From contig OX424555.1 of assembly GCA_949152475.1 (NCBI GenBank), positions 96,567,515-96,631,514 of the forward strand: a stretch of 64,000 nucleotides of DNA, written 5' to 3'. Both the position numbers and the translations under genes were made by a program. Shown here in pieces: positions 1-12,567 of this stretch (position 1 is the stretch's first letter; every line of letters starts with the position of its first letter). Under the pieces are notes generated by a model. That model worked only from the letters and a program-made list of their open reading frames with translations, was not told the DNA's origin and searched no databases. Source of the stretch: Terebella lapidaria. Its lineage: Eukaryota > Annelida > Polychaeta > Terebellida > Terebellidae.

Positions 1-74
1 GTTTTTGGCCAGCCATCAAAGCACATTTTGCCTCAACTGACGTCACGATTACGGAAACTGCCGAAGCTATTTTT

Positions 75-2924
75 AGGTTACCGGACCTTTGGTCCGATAA
101 CCTATTGCCGTGGCGTTGCGTCCGTCGTCCGTCGTCCGGCGTCCGTCGTCCGTCGTCCGTCGTCCGTCCGTCCACATTTTTATCATTAAAGTTTACAGTC
201 GAATATTTCTGAAATTTTGCACAAAAATACCTAAAAATATTTGCAGGAAAGGTTTTTTTTAGTTTTTTGATTTTCGCATTTTTTTCAAAATGGCGGCCGT
301 TTTCGTCGAAAAATGGCCAATTTTGGACTTTGACGGTCGTTTTCTCAAAATCTGTTCAGTAACTTTTTTTCTTATTGATGCATGACACTCCTCCTATGTA
401 CCCCTGTGACATCTATAAATTTCGTTGCCCTTGAATCGCTCGAAGTGGGCCATTTTGGGCCCAAACTCGGCCCAAATGGGACTTTCCCATGTTAAATTCT
501 CCTATGCTTTATAATGGGACACATTAAGCCTAATATCTCACTTAAAATTGAAATTAGAGACTAAGATTCAATTGTGGACATATAGGAAATGGTATATGCC
601 GAATATTCTCGTGACCTTGAATTTGACCTCTGATTTCGGTTTCAAGGTCAGAGCGGCCGTTTTCGTCTAAAAATGGCCAATTTTGGAATTGATGGTCGTT
701 TACTCAAAATCTGTTCAGTAACTTTTTTTCTTATTGATGCATAACACTCCTCATATGTACCCCTGTGACATGTATAAATTTCGTTGCACTTGAATCGCTT
801 GAAGTTGGCCATTTTGGGCCCAAACTCGGCCCAAATGGGACTTTCCCATGTTAAACATTAAGCCTAATATCTCACTTAATATTGAGATTAGAGACTAGGA
901 ATCAATTGTGGACATATAGGAAATGATATATGCTGAATATTCTCGAGACCTTGAATTTGACCTCAGACCTCGGTTTCAAGGTCAGAGCGGCCTTTTTCGT
1001 TAAAAAATGGCCAATTTTGGACTTTGACGGTCGTTTCCTCAAAATCTGTTTAGTAACTTTTGTTTCTTATAGATGCATAACACTCCTCATATGTACCCCT
1101 CTGACATGTATAAATTTCGTTGCTTTTGAATCACTCAGAAAGGGCCATTTTGGGCCCAAACACGGCCCAAATGGGACTTTGCCATGTTAAATTCTCCTAT
1201 GCTTTATAACGGGACACATTAAGCCTAATATCTCACTTAATATTGAGGTTAGAGACTAGGAATCAATTGTGGACATATAGGAAATGATATATGCCGAATA
1301 TTCTTGTGACCTTGAAGTTGACCTCTGACCTCGGTTTCAAGGTCAGAGCACAAAATGGCTAATATCTCGTTCATTATCGACTTTACAGCTTAGGAATCAA
1401 TTGTGGACATATAGGAAATGATATATGCTGAATATTCTGATAACCTTGAATTTGACCTTTGACCTCATTTTCAAGGTCACAGGACAAAATGGCTAATATC
1501 TCACTTATTATCGATTTTACAGCTTAGGGATTAATTGTGGACATATAGGAAATGATATATGCTGAATATTCTCGTGACCTCGAATTTGAGGTCAGAGGTA
1601 AAATTCAAGGTCATGATTATATTCAGCATATATCATATCCTATATGTCCACAATTGATCCCTTAGCTAGTAAATCGATAATAAGTGAGATATTAGCCATT
1701 TTGTCCTGTGACCTTGAAAATGAGGTCAAAGGTCAAAATCAACGCCATCAGAATATTATCTGACCTCAGTTTCAAGGTCAGAGCACAAAATGGCTAATAT
1801 CTCACGTATTGTCGACTTTACAGCTTAGGAATCAATTGTGGACATATAGGAAATGATTTATGCCGAATATTCTGATAACCTTGAATTTGACCTTTGACCT
1901 CATTTTCAAGGACACAAGAGAAAATGGCTAATATCTCACTTATTATCGATTTTACGGCTTAGGGATCAATTGTGGGCATATAGGAAATGATATATGTTGA
2001 ATATTCTTGTGACCTTGAATTTGACCTCTGACCTCGGTTTCAAGGTCAGAGTACAAAATGTCTAATATCGCGCTTATTATCGACTTTACAGCTTAGGAAT
2101 CAATTGTGGACATATAGGAAATGATAAATGCCAAATATTCTGATGGCGTTGATTTTGACCTTTGACCTCATTTTCAAGGTCACAGGACAAAATGGCTAAT
2201 ATCTCACTTATTATCGATTTACTAGCTAAGGGATCAATTGTGGACATATAGGATATGATATATGCTGAATATAATCATGACCTTGAATTTTACCTCTGAC
2301 CTCATTTTCAGGATCACCGGACAAAATGGCTAATATCTCGCTTATTATAAATTTTACAGCTTAGGAATCAATTATGAACATATAGGAAATGATATGTTGA
2401 ATATTGCTATGACCTTGAATTTGACCTTTGACCTCATTTTCAAGGTCAGAGAAAGAAATGGCTAATATCTCGCTTTTTATCGACGTTACAGCTTAGCAAT
2501 CAATTGTGGACATATAGAAAATGATATATTCTGAACATTGTCATGACCTTGAACTTCACCTTTGACCTAATTTTCAAGGTCACAGGACAAAATGGCTATT
2601 AGCTTGCTTATTATCGACTTTAGAGCTTAGGAATTAATTATGAACGTATAGGAAATGATATAAGCTGAATATTGCTATGACCTTGAATTCGACCTTTGAC
2701 CTCATTTTCAAGGTCACAGGACATAATGGCTTATCTCGCTTATAATCTCGCTTATTATTGACTTTACTGCTTAAGAATCAGTTGTGGACATACTAGAAAT
2801 GACATATGTCGAATATTATCATGTCTTTGAATTGACCAATGACCTTATTTTCAAGGTCACAGGACAAACTACTAATATCTAAAATATGTATTGTCCGGTA
2901 ACCTTTCTTAGCCCTTGGGCTAAT
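75..2924 (+). mobile_element. HINE/Helentron-like non-autonomous element, family 1, copy A
   Basis: The left end is AGGTTACCGGACC, which folds back on a nearby GGTCCGATAACC to make a hairpin. A (GTCC/GTCG)n microsatellite follows, then a block with runs of T, then diverged tandem units of about 133 bp. The right end carries GTCCGGTAACCT, the inverted complement of the left end, followed by a stem-loop (TAGCCC-TT-GGGCTA) and a T run. This order (sub-terminal repeat, microsatellite, tandem core, inverted sub-terminal repeat, terminal stem-loop, insertion in T-rich DNA) matches that described for HINE/Helentron derivatives and bivalve pearl-type elements. No coding capacity is visible. Assignment to Helentrons is by architecture only, because no Rep/helicase is present. 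A palindromic rearrangement lies inside (1588-2303). Confidence 0.7.
1588..2303. repeat. Perfect 170-bp inverted repeat inside HINE copy A
   Basis: Positions 1588-1757 are the exact reverse complement of 2134-2303, with a loop of 376 bp. The neighbouring tandem units are clearly diverged from one another, so the perfect match of the two arms points to a recent inverted duplication or fold-back template switch rather than old repeat similarity. I compared the arms base by base at both ends and through the middle. Confidence 0.9.
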
Positions 2925-4206
2925 TTTTTTCATCGGCATGAGGAGGCGATTGCAATACTGGCTCATTATACTCGATTATATGTCGCTGTTATTAATTACC
3001 AATTAACGCGAACATCTTTTTTTATCACCAAATGTCCACAATGCCCTCATCTGAACAGGAATAAAACCATAAAATGGTACCTTGCTACTATGACTTTAAT
3101 GATTCTCATGAATTTCCTCATAGGATATTGACAAAGTGTCATAATAAATTTGCCTCAATTATTGACTGCAGGGAGAAGCATTACTCGGCATAAATATGGA
3201 TATTTTGTTGTGAGGTCACTCTCTAGATAAAGGCAGATTTCTATATCCATTTCTGCCGTAATTAAGATGTCAATAACATCTGCATCAGATCTGTAGATAC
3301 GATGACAGACAGCACAGTCCCAGCACAATTGTCTGTCCATCTGAGGTTTGAGTGTCCCAGGGCATTGTGGGATTGTTGCCGGACGTCTTCATATCACATC
3401 AAGCCACAGCAAATTGTATCTTTGTGACGGGGGATACTATTGGATTAAAAAAACAAACCTTGATGAAAATGTTTCAGGTTCATAACTGCAATTTGTATGG
3501 AAAAGTGGATATCCGAAAGTGTGTCTATGTATAGGATAATGCACAAGGACGAGGGTCACGAGGCCCCGAGGCCACTATTGGTCAGAGACCCGTGTCCACC
3601 TGGACTTAGTGCAGGAGGTTCCTATTCACAGAAATAGTAACCTGGTCATAGCTCTGTTCTATAGTATCCAGTCAACAACAAAGGAATCGGCCCCAACCAT
3701 GCAGTAAAGGGGTGTAGGGAAAAAGTGTTCTTGGCTAAAAACAGGTGTAAAGTCACACACTGGCTTTCATTTGATGATCTTGATTTGGACCTTGAGTGAC
3801 CTTGAGAGGTAAAAATCAAACTCCCACTTCTCTATTTTTAACACACATAATCCAATTATTCTGTAAATGTTACAGATATCAACACAATTATGTTTTTTTA
3901 ATGTTCTAGGTGTTCAAGAAGAACACAAATGTGGCACATGTGTTTTTATTACATGAAGGTCCATGCTAGATATCGATAAACAATATGTATGACAATATGA
4001 TAAGACTATATGGTACAACACCACAGAATAATGTATAAAACTGTATAAGTCAGTTTAATTAGTTCAATTTAGTGGAACCATATACAATATTCAAAAACTT
4101 GTACAACATGTTATAATTTGAGATACCACACAATTCACTCAAAATTAACTCATGTCATATAATCAGTACACTGTAGGGCATAATTCTAATCCACACAGGA
4201 AATAAA
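2925..4206. other. Segmental-duplication flank, downstream of TRIM-NHL gene 1
   Basis: From about 3086 the sequence matches 55570-56812, the same position beside gene 3, and more weakly 33985-34507 beside gene 2. It holds the 3' flank of gene 1. A minus-strand AATAAA-type signal near 3945-3950, about 255 bp past the stop codon, is also seen beside gene 3 near 56562 and is a reasonable poly(A) site. I see no protein-coding gene here. Bases 2925-3085 match nothing else in the window that I could recognise. Confidence 0.7.
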
Positions 4207-5964
4207 TCACATTTCAAACAGCTGTACACGACTGTTACCATACTCATACACTACGATGTTGTTGCTGTTCACCGCGACATTCACAGGCATCCCCAGCTCT
4301 CCCGGCTGATCTCCCTCTCTCCCCACCACACACGTCAGCTGTCCCCGTGAATCTAGTACAATCAGCTGGTGATTAGCCCAGTCTGCTATGATAATGTTGC
4401 CGTGACAGTCAGTTGTGAAGCCCCATATTCTGATCGCCTTTGGTATGTTTGGTATACTGGGTGTGATGGCCCGTACATAGGCTCCACTCAGTGTAAACAT
4501 CAGTAATCTGGCCGCGTACCTTTCATTCACCAGCACATGGCCATCTGGTGTCGCGGCCACACTTACTGGATTGTCGGCAAACTGTCCTGGCCCCTGACCC
4601 TTGGAGCCGATACTTCTGATGTACGAGCCATCAGCACCCAGCACCTTGACACGGTAATTACCAGCGTCAACAACCAGTAACTGTCCCGTCTGTGTGAATG
4701 CCAGTCCCCATGGTGCAATCATCTCATCATTGCCAGATCCCCGAGAACCAAATGTCCTGACAAGCTGTAAGTACTTGTCGTACACCTTTATCCTATGGTT
4801 ACCACTATCACTGACATACAGTTCACTAGACGGACTCACACACAGTCCAGTGGGATGATTGAACTGGTGTTTCTGGTCACCTTGCTCACCGAATACAAAC
4901 ATGAGATTGAGATCTCTATCATATATCTTCAATCTATGATTGTGCATGTCTGACACAATGTAGCTGTGATCTGTGCAGGTCACGTAGCCATCTCCAGCAA
5001 ACTCCTCCGGCCCCGACCCTTGACTGCCGCTGACAGCTACGGACCTGGCACGTGTGTAGTCTCCCAATGTCGGCTGATGGCTGCTGGTCGCAGCCGGGCA
5101 TGTGATCTCTCCCACGTCTGGTGCCGATGTCGGCTGATGGCTACTGGTCGCTGGCGGGGATGTGATCTCTCCCACATCTGGTGCTGACTGTGACTCCACA
5201 AATGTGTACTCTATGGAGCTGGGTGCACTCTTCTGATAATCTTGTAGTGTGGACATGAACTCCAGAACTTTACTGTTGATTTCTGCCAGAGATTCTCTCG
5301 AGCTACTTGCACCAGTGCTGCTCTCAATTATGTCTATGGATTTCCTCAGAAACGTTTTACACTTTGCCACTTCTATGTCCAGGTTTTGCTGCCATTTTGT
5401 GTAGTTTTCTACGTTCGTTTTCTTCAGCTCGTTCACTTTGTTCTTCAGTCTCGCCTCCAGTTTCCTGATCTCGTCTTGGTACGCCTGTATTTTCTTCTGG
5501 ATCTGTTCTATGGCGGCAGCTGCCCGAGTCCTCTCCTTGTCAAGGACGCTATCATCTGAGGTCAGGTCTGATGACTTTCTGACTTCCTGTCGGAGTTGAT
5601 CCAGATTGTGTTGGACATCACCTTGGAAGATTTGGTCATGAGCAGCCAAACATGTAGCACAGAGATTTTGGGGGCAGTGATTACATCGTGCTTGTTTCTC
5701 TCGGCTGTTGCAGGATTCACACAATTGTTCTAGCACGTCACAAAGTGCAAAATTCTTCACCAGGTTTTCAACTTCACATTTTCTCTTGCACTTTGGACAG
5801 GTGAGGGGAGGTTTGGTGACCAGAGTGTCAACACATTGTTTACAGAATGTGTGTAGACACTTGAGAGCTGTGGGGGTGCGTGCTGCCAGATTGTAGGTTG
5901 ACAAACACAAAGAACATTCCAGCTGCTGCTGCAGGAAGCCCGCCTCCGGAGGTACGTCCGCCAT
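4207..5964 (-). CDS. TRIM-NHL family protein 1 (RING, B-box, coiled coil, NHL propeller)
   Basis: A 585-residue protein. The RING finger has C17, C20, C36, H38, C41, C44, C56 and C59 (C3HC4), as expected for a ubiquitin E3 ligase. A B-box follows (C82, C85, C94, C97, C102, C105, H109, H119). A coiled coil occupies about 130-250. The linker holds two copies of a 20-residue repeat (SAPDVGEIT...SSHQPT). The C-terminal 277 residues form about six NHL blades with recurring D-x-x-N-H/Y-R motifs, a propeller that binds RNA or protein in known TRIM-NHL proteins. I start at the ATG at 5964 (A at -3, G at +4): it is conserved in all three paralogues and lies 8 bases after a conserved AG acceptor, while the open frame upstream has no ATG. 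Ligand and substrate are unknown. The RING differs slightly from the other copies (C-L-H and TLVTK instead of C-Q-H and TLATK). Confidence 0.95.
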   Translation of the reverse strand: MADVPPEAGFLQQQLECSLCLSTYNLAARTPTALKCLHTFCKQCVDTLVTKPPLTCPKCKRKCEVENLVKNFALCDVLEQLCESCNSREKQARCNHCPQNLCATCLAAHDQIFQGDVQHNLDQLRQEVRKSSDLTSDDSVLDKERTRAAAAIEQIQKKIQAYQDEIRKLEARLKNKVNELKKTNVENYTKWQQNLDIEVAKCKTFLRKSIDIIESSTGASSSRESLAEINSKVLEFMSTLQDYQKSAPSSIEYTFVESQSAPDVGEITSPPATSSHQPTSAPDVGEITCPAATSSHQPTLGDYTRARSVAVSGSQGSGPEEFAGDGYVTCTDHSYIVSDMHNHRLKIYDRDLNLMFVFGEQGDQKHQFNHPTGLCVSPSSELYVSDSGNHRIKVYDKYLQLVRTFGSRGSGNDEMIAPWGLAFTQTGQLLVVDAGNYRVKVLGADGSYIRSIGSKGQGPGQFADNPVSVAATPDGHVLVNERYAARLLMFTLSGAYVRAITPSIPNIPKAIRIWGFTTDCHGNIIIADWANHQLIVLDSRGQLTCVVGREGDQPGELGMPVNVAVNSNNIVVYEYGNSRVQLFEM

Positions 5965-5972
5965 GTTGGAAT

Positions 5973-6093
5973 CTGGTAATATCGCAGACAATAGAGATAT
6001 TAGAGGAGCTCATACACAGATAAGAGCTGTATGTTTTGTATCATTACTGATTTTATGATTTCTACTGATTTATAACCATTTTATAATCCTTAC
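5973..6093 (-). other. Predicted 5'UTR intron of TRIM-NHL gene 1
   Basis: On the minus strand the donor CAG|GTAAGG (exon end 6094) and the acceptor TATTACCAG|ATTCCAAC (exon start 5972) bound a 121-bp intron just before the start codon. Matching sites flank introns of 126 bp in gene 2 and 123 bp in gene 3. The conservation of both junctions while the intron body drifts supports splicing. The exon upstream (6094 to roughly 6170) is non-coding. Confidence 0.7.
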
Positions 6094-6191
6094 CTGTTGT
6101 TTTGTTATCTTGAGTGATAAAGATTATTAATCCAGCTGTCGAGTGTGTATCGTTCGGTTAACGCCCTGCTTCCAAACATGTAAAACACGGT

Positions 6192-6211
6192 GGGAATTCC
6201 CCTTTCACTTC
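6192..6211 (-). promoter_or_regulatory. Palindromic NF-kB/Rel site next to IRF-like GAAA motif
   Basis: The minus strand reads GAAGTGAAAGGGGAATTCCC. It contains the perfect Rel palindrome GGGAATTCCC (6192-6201) and an overlapping GAAA-NN-GAA element like half of an ISRE/IRF site. It lies about 100 bp upstream of the predicted 5'UTR donor and about 230 bp from the start codon. It is kept intact in gene 2 and altered in gene 3. The site is visible; binding and inducibility are inference. Confidence 0.55.
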
Positions 6212-6249
6212 TGTAACAAGATGATAGAACAGGTCACAAGTGAATCAAT

Positions 6250-7745
6250 AATATCAAGTTGGTCCACATTGGTACAGTATACATGCTCGAGTTCTGGGCA
6301 TTCTGAATATACTACTGACAGTCAAGTGACATATTATTGCATTAGACAATTGATGCCCCTGTACGTACCAATATTTTCCTCCTAGGTCAAGTAGGTTAAA
6401 ATCCTCACAGTGTGTGGCTGGGTTCTGTTAATTGATGCCTACAACAAATATAACCACTGTTAGTGTTTTAGCATCCTGAATATACTACTGACATTCAAGT
6501 GACATATTATTGCATTAGACAATTGATGCGTCTGTACGTACCAATATTTTCCTCCTAGGTCAAGTAGGTCAACATCCTCACAGTGTGTGGCTGGGTTCTG
6601 TTAATTGATGCCTACAACAAATATAACCACTGTTAGTGTTTTAGCATCCTGAATATACTACTGACATTCAAGTGACATATTCATTAAACAATTGATGCGT
6701 CTGTACGTACCAATATTTTCCTCCTAGGTCAAGTAGGTTAACATCCTCACAGTGTGTGGCTGGGTTCTGTTAATTGATGCCTACAACAAATATAACCACT
6801 GTTAGTGTTTTAGCATCCTGAATATACCACTGACATTCAAGTGACGTATTCATTAAACAATTGATGCGTCTGTACGTACCAATATTTTCCTCCTAGGTCA
6901 AGTAGGTTAACATCCTCACAGTGTGTGGCTGGGTTCTGTTAATTGATGCCTACAACAAATATAACCACTGTTAGTGTTTTAGCATCCTGAATATACCACT
7001 GACATTCAAGTGACGTATTCATTAAACAATTGATGTGTCTGTACGTACCAATATTTTCCTCCTAGGTCAAGTAGGTTAACATCCTCACAGTGTGTGGCTG
7101 GGTTCTGTTAATTGATGCCTACAAGAAATATAACCACTGCTAGTGTTTTAGCATCCTGAATATACCACTGACATTCAAGTGACGTATTCATTAAACAATT
7201 GATGCGTCTGTACGTACCAATATTTTCCTCCTAGGTCAAGTAGGTTAACATCCTCACAGTGTGTGGCTGGGTTCTGTTAATTGATGCCTACAAGAAATAT
7301 AACCACTGTTAGTGTTTTAGCATCCTGAATATACCACTGACATTCAAGTGACGTATTCATTAAACAATTGATGCGTCTGTACGTACCAATATTTTCCTCC
7401 TAGGTCAAGTAGGTTAACATCCTCACAGTGTGTGGCTGGGTTCTGTTAATTGATGCCTACAACAAATAGAACCACTGTTAGTGTTTTAGCATCCTGAATA
7501 TGCTACTGACATTCAAGTGACATATTCATTGAACAATTAATGCCCCTGTATGTACCAATATTTTCCTCCTAGGTCAAGTAGGTTAACATCCTCACAGCGT
7601 GTGGCTGGGTTCTGTTAATTGATGCTTACAACAAATATAACTACTGTTAGTGTTTTAAAATCCTGAATATACTACTGACATTCAAGTGACATAATCATTA
7701 AACAATTGATGCGTCTGTACGTACCAATATTTTCCTCCTAGCTCT
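6250..7745. repeat. 169-bp minisatellite, about nine units
   Basis: The motif CCTCCTAGGTCAAG recurs at 6381, 6554, 6723, 6892, 7061, 7230, 7399 and 7568, a steady 169-bp step (173 for the first), and the last unit ends at about 7740. Units are nearly identical. It lies upstream of TRIM-NHL gene 1. The same unit occurs about two to three times upstream of gene 3 (58815-59225) and as one diverged remnant upstream of gene 2 (near 36640-36760). Confidence 0.9.
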
Positions 7746-8465
7746 GTGTGTGTTGAAGTCTGCTACTTCCTGGTCTAGACTCAGTCACGTGACTCGTCTA
7801 TGGAAAGCCACAAGCAACTTGTTGTCAATACATCTAAGGAAAGCCACATGTAGCATGTTGCAAAAAGATACCATGGCCTAAGTATATGAATGTAGTGATC
7901 ACAATTACCTCAATACAGAGATACCTCAATACAGAGATACTCAATACAGAGAAAACAATTCTCAGAGTGTTTTAAGCAGCAACCCATGCAACCATGGTAA
8001 CACTGGGGTTATATGTATTTGTTTTATCAAACATCAGATTTTAAACTGTACCACACACACACAAAGAAAAACATTTCAAAATGTAGGTACATAATATATA
8101 GCAATCATTACATAGAGTACATAATAAGTAACATATTGTAGTCATGGTAACCATCAAGACTTGCCAGCCTTATGGGCAATTTCATTCCAACAGTCAATTT
8201 GCCTTCGTTTGTAATAATATGAATTTTTGATAAAATTCTTATGGTCTAGATTTTATGGTGACTGCATGGACCAGTGATTTATTATGATAAAAAAATCAGG
8301 TTATAATGTGTTTGAGTTGCCATGACGATATCTCCCCATGGATTGAGTCAGGCAGCTTCTTCTATTAGACAAAAGAAGTCATGTAATCCAGAATAAAACT
8401 GGACTTGTAGGCACTCTGGGAAGTGCTCCATCCACTATTGTCTTTGTACAAAGTTGGTGTTTAAT
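7746..8465. other. Segmental-duplication flank upstream of gene 1
   Basis: Collinear with 59226-59900 beside gene 3; the first part also matches 36748-36840 beside gene 2. It contains a TCACGTGA box near 7786 that all three copies share, and a short 15-bp tandem (ATACCTCAATACAGAG-like, 7912-7950). No gene is visible. Confidence 0.65.
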
Positions 8466-8974
8466 TGTATCCCCCGAACGAAGTTCGGCGGATACTATGG
8501 ATTTGTCTTCGTCGCGCGTCCGCGCCCGCGTCCGCAGACACTTTCTTGTGAACGCGCTACAGGTTGCAAATCTTAACCGATTCTAATAATTTTTTATACA
8601 GACACATCTTATGGTAAGATCCTGACACCAATCGATTTTGGTTGCCATAGCAACCAAATTGGCCGATTGGCGACATATTTTGTGCTCAAATTAGCCTGTT
8701 TGACACACATGGCTTGTGAACGCTCTACGGGTGGGAGTTTTCAATGAATGATGATGAAATCGCACAGACTCGAAGAGAAAGGCCCTCACACGAAACCTAT
8801 CGTTTTTCAGAATGATCGAATGAATATTAATTAGTTAACGGACTAACTTATTACGACCATTAAAATACCGACTTGAACATCTGTGATCAATCCAATACCC
8901 TGTACTAGGAAAACAAATAGCACTGGATTCTTGTTCAGAATAGAGAACTGATGTTTTTAGTGAAAACAGATCGA

Positions 8975-9770
8975 TATTATCGAATAAGTTAACCTTAATT
9001 TTACTAGTTAAGTCTATTATTGACCACAAATAAAATAGTTAAGATGAGAAACATTTATTATTATGCTCAACAAGGTGAAAGTTTTGTCCAGTACAGATTT
9101 CATGAGTGTAACCGAATAAGTTAGCCTTATTATTACTAGTTAAGTCTATTATTGACCACAATAAAAATAGTTAAGATAAGAAATATTTATTATTGGGCTC
9201 AACAAGGTAAAGGTTCTGTCCAGTAGAGATTTTATGGCTGTAACCAAATAAGTTAACATTATTTTTGCTAGTTAAGTCTATCATTGATATCAATAATAAT
9301 AGTTAAGACGAGAAACATTTATTATTGTTATAATAATAAGTAGAGATAGAGTAGAGATAGAGTCCAGTAGAGATATCTGGGTGTAACTGAATAAGTTAAC
9401 ATTATGTTTACTAAAACATTGATCTGGCTCGAATTTCATCATCTTGAAATGCAGTTTTGGTCAACTTTTACTCAGAATTTCAACTTGAAACCACGTTTGA
9501 TACATATTATGAGTCAAAATATAACTTATAGTAAAAGTTCAATCTGGCTCCAATTTCGTCATCTTGAAATGCAGTTTTGGTCAACTTTTACTTTAAATTT
9601 CAACTTGGAAACAAGTTTGTCACATATTATGAGTTGATATATAACTTATGGTGAAAAGTTTGATCTGGCTCCAATTTCATGATCTTGAAATGCAGTTTTG
9701 GTCAATTTTTACTTTTAATTTCAACTTGGAACCAAGTATGTCAAAAATCCTGAGTCTATGTGTGAGGATG
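8975..9770. repeat. Two tandem arrays inside family-2 element
   Basis: About three units of roughly 130 bp (beginning with forms of CCGAATAAGTTA near 8977, 9112 and 9243), then three units of about 121 bp (beginning near GATCTGGCTC at 9420 and recurring near 9541 and 9661). Confidence 0.75.
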
Positions 9771-9911
9771 TATATATGTGTATATATGTCCATAATTAAA
9801 ATTTCTGCACATTCACTCGAACGTAGACGGGCCCTCTGTAGAGCTTCTAACCAGCTAGTCTAAATTTCATTCGGCATGGCACCAAACCGGCAACTATCAA
9901 TCTGTATTTTT

Positions 9912-12026
9912 AGGTTACCGGACCTATGGTCCGTAACCTATTGGCATGGCGATGCGTCCGGCGTCGTCGTCGTCCGTCGTCGTCGTCGTCCGTCAACAAT
10001 TTTATCTTTAAAGTTTACGATCGAATTTTTCTGAAATTTTGCACAAAAATGCCTAAAAATATTTCGAGAGGGAGGTATTTATAGTTTTTTGATTTTCGCA
10101 TTTTTTTCAAAATGGCAGCCGTTTTCGTCGAAAAACGGTCAATTTTGGATTTTGGCGGCCATTTTCTCAAAATCTGTTCAGTAACTTTTATTATTATTGA
10201 TGCATAACACTCCTCATATGTACCCCTGTGACATGTATAAATTTCGTTGCGCTTGAATCGCTCGAAGTGGGCCATTTTGGGCCCAAACTCAGCCCAAATG
10301 GGACTTTCCCATGTTAAATTCTCCTATGCTTTCTAATGGGACACATTAAAGCCTAATATCTCACTTAATATTGAGATTAGAGACTAGGAATCAATTGTGG
10401 ACATATAGGAAATAATATATGCTGAATATTGTCGTGACCTTGAATTTGACCTCTGACCTTGGTTTCAAGGTCAGAGCGGCCGTTTTCGTCGAAAAATGGC
10501 CAATTTTGGAGTTCGACGGTCGTTTTCTCAAAATCTGTTCAGTAACTTTTTTTTCTTATTGATGAAAAACACTTCTCATATGTACCCCTGTGACATGTAT
10601 AAATTTCGTTGCGCTTGAATCGCTTGAAGTGGGCCATTTTGGGCCCAAACTCGGCCCAAATGTGACTTTCCCATGTTAAATTTTCCTATGCTTTATAATG
10701 GCACACATTAAGCCTAATATCTCACTTAATATTGAAATTAGAGACTAGGAATGAATTGTGGACATATAGGAAATGATATATGCTGAATATTCTCGTGACC
10801 TTGAATTTGACTTTTGACCTCATTTTCAAGGTCACAGGACAAAATGGCTAATATCTCGCTTATTATCAACTTTACAGCTTAGGAATCAGTTGTGAACATA
10901 TAGGAAATGATATATGCTGAATATTCTTGTGACCTTGAATTGACCTTTGACCTCATTTTCAAGGTCACATGACAAAATGGCTAATATCTCGCTTATTATC
11001 GACTTTACAGTTTAGGAATCAATTGTGAACATATAGGAAATGATATATGCTGAATATTTTCGTGACCTTGAATTTGACCTTTGACCTCATTTCCAAGGTC
11101 GCAGGACAAAATTGCTAATATCTCGCTTATTATCGACTTTACAGCTTAGGAATCAATTGTGTACATATAGGAAATGATATATGCTGAATATTCTCGTGGC
11201 CTTGAATTTGAGCTTTGACCTCATTTTCAAGGTCACAGGACAAAATGGCCAATATCTTGCTTATTAGCAACTTTACAGCTTAGGAATCGATTGTGAACAT
11301 ATAGGAAATGATATATGCTGAAAATTCTCGTGACCTTGAATTTGACCTTTGACCTCATTTTCAAGGTCACAGGACAAAACGGCCAATATCTTGCTTATTA
11401 GCGACTTTACAGCTTAGGAATCAATTGTGAACATATAGGAAATGATATATGCTGAATATTCTCATGACCTTGAATTTGACCTTTGACCTCATTTCCAAGG
11501 TCACAGGACAAAATGGCCAATATCTTGCTGATTAGCGCCTTTACAGCTTAGAAATCAATTGTGAACATATAGGAAATGATATATGCCTGATATTCTAGTG
11601 ACCTTGAATTTGACTTTTGACCTCATTTTCAAGGTCAACAGGACAAAATGGCTAATATCTCGCTTATTATCGACTTTACAGCTTAGGAATCAATTGTGAA
11701 CATATAGGAAATGATATATTCTGAATATTTTAATGATATTGAATTTGACCTTTGACCTAAATTTCAAGGTCAGTCATTTTATTTTCAAAGTCAGATTACA
11801 AAATGGCTTATATCTCGCTTATTATCAAATTTACAGCTTAGGGGTCCATAGTGAACATATAGGAAATGATGTATGCTGAATAGTTTGGTGATCTAGAATT
11901 TAACCTTTGATCCCATTTTCAAGGTTAGAGATATGGCGATTTCAGTCGTCACCTTGAATTTGACCTTCAACTTTCTCGGCTTAACTCTGTATATTTCTCC
12001 GGTAACCTTTCTAGCCCATTGGGCTA
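9912..12026 (+). mobile_element. HINE/Helentron-like element, family 1, copy B (nested)
   Basis: Starts AGGTTACCGGACC at 9912 directly after a T run and ends CTCCGGTAACC plus the stem-loop TAGCCC-AT-GGGCTA at 12026, again followed by T. It contains the GTCC/GTCG microsatellite and about ten 133-bp tandem units with TGACCTTTGACCT and TCAAGGTCA motifs. It sits inside the family-2 element. Its last 280 bp are almost identical to two internal 3' ends in the 36.9-42.9 kb cluster. Confidence 0.75.
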
Positions 12027-12032
12027 ATTTTT

Positions 12033-12245
12033 GTTAACTTCACACCCTGTAAAAAAATTTTTTATTGATAATACTAATTGTAAGTTTTCAAATTTATATT
12101 CAAACACTTTCTGGGATGGTGGTAAGACAGCCCTTGGCTACACCATTCCAGCAATCTCCATACAAATTTTGTCATTTATCATGTTGACCTATGTATTCAT
12201 TTTTAATTGTATGTGATTGCAAATAAACTGAAACTGAAACTGAGT
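12033..12245 (+). mobile_element. Possible LINE 3'-tail fragment
   Basis: AT-rich sequence ending AAATAAACTGAAACTGAAACTGA, a short-repeat tail of the sort found at the 3' end of some invertebrate LINEs. It lies just after nested HINE copy B. No reverse transcriptase is present, so this is a weak call. Confidence 0.3.
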
Positions 12246-12567
12246 TGAAATATAATTTTAGGTGAAAAGTTATATCTGGCTGTGATTTCGTTTTTGTTAT
12301 CGAACATGTCGAAATGGACATTCATATGCAATGGTTTCAGTGGTGATCTTGAAATCGCCCTTCAATAACCTTGAAAGATTAATGCAGCAATTTTGGTGGG
12401 AAAAAAAGAACAGTTGTGGCCTAAGATTTTACATTTCTCTGGTAATCTTCTCTATCCCTTGTTCTAGTTTTTCACACTTATTAGTACTTGTAATATATTT
12501 GGGGCAAAAGGAATGATAGTGCTACGGGGGATATACCCAAGCGGTCGTAGGCGACCGGAAGCGTCTA

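Larger units (their letters stand above)
8466..12567 (+). mobile_element. HINE/Helentron-like element, family 2, interrupted by family-1 copy B
   Basis: The paralogous flank at about 59897-59910 lacks this whole block, which defines it as an insertion. The left end is TGTATCCCCC followed by the hairpin CCGAACGAAGTTCGG. The right end has GGGGGATATAC, then a stem-loop CGGTCG-TAGG-CGACCG just before the flank resumes. Inside are about three 130-bp tandem units (8975-9380), then about three 121-bp units (9413-9770). The last theme picks up again at about 12247, after the nested element. It has the same end logic as family 1 but unrelated sequence. No coding region is seen. Confidence 0.65.

Noticed and set aside
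600-2880. CRISPR-like or centromeric array
   Set aside because: The 133-bp tandem units have no constant-repeat/variable-spacer structure and are bounded by element ends, so they are the core of a HINE.
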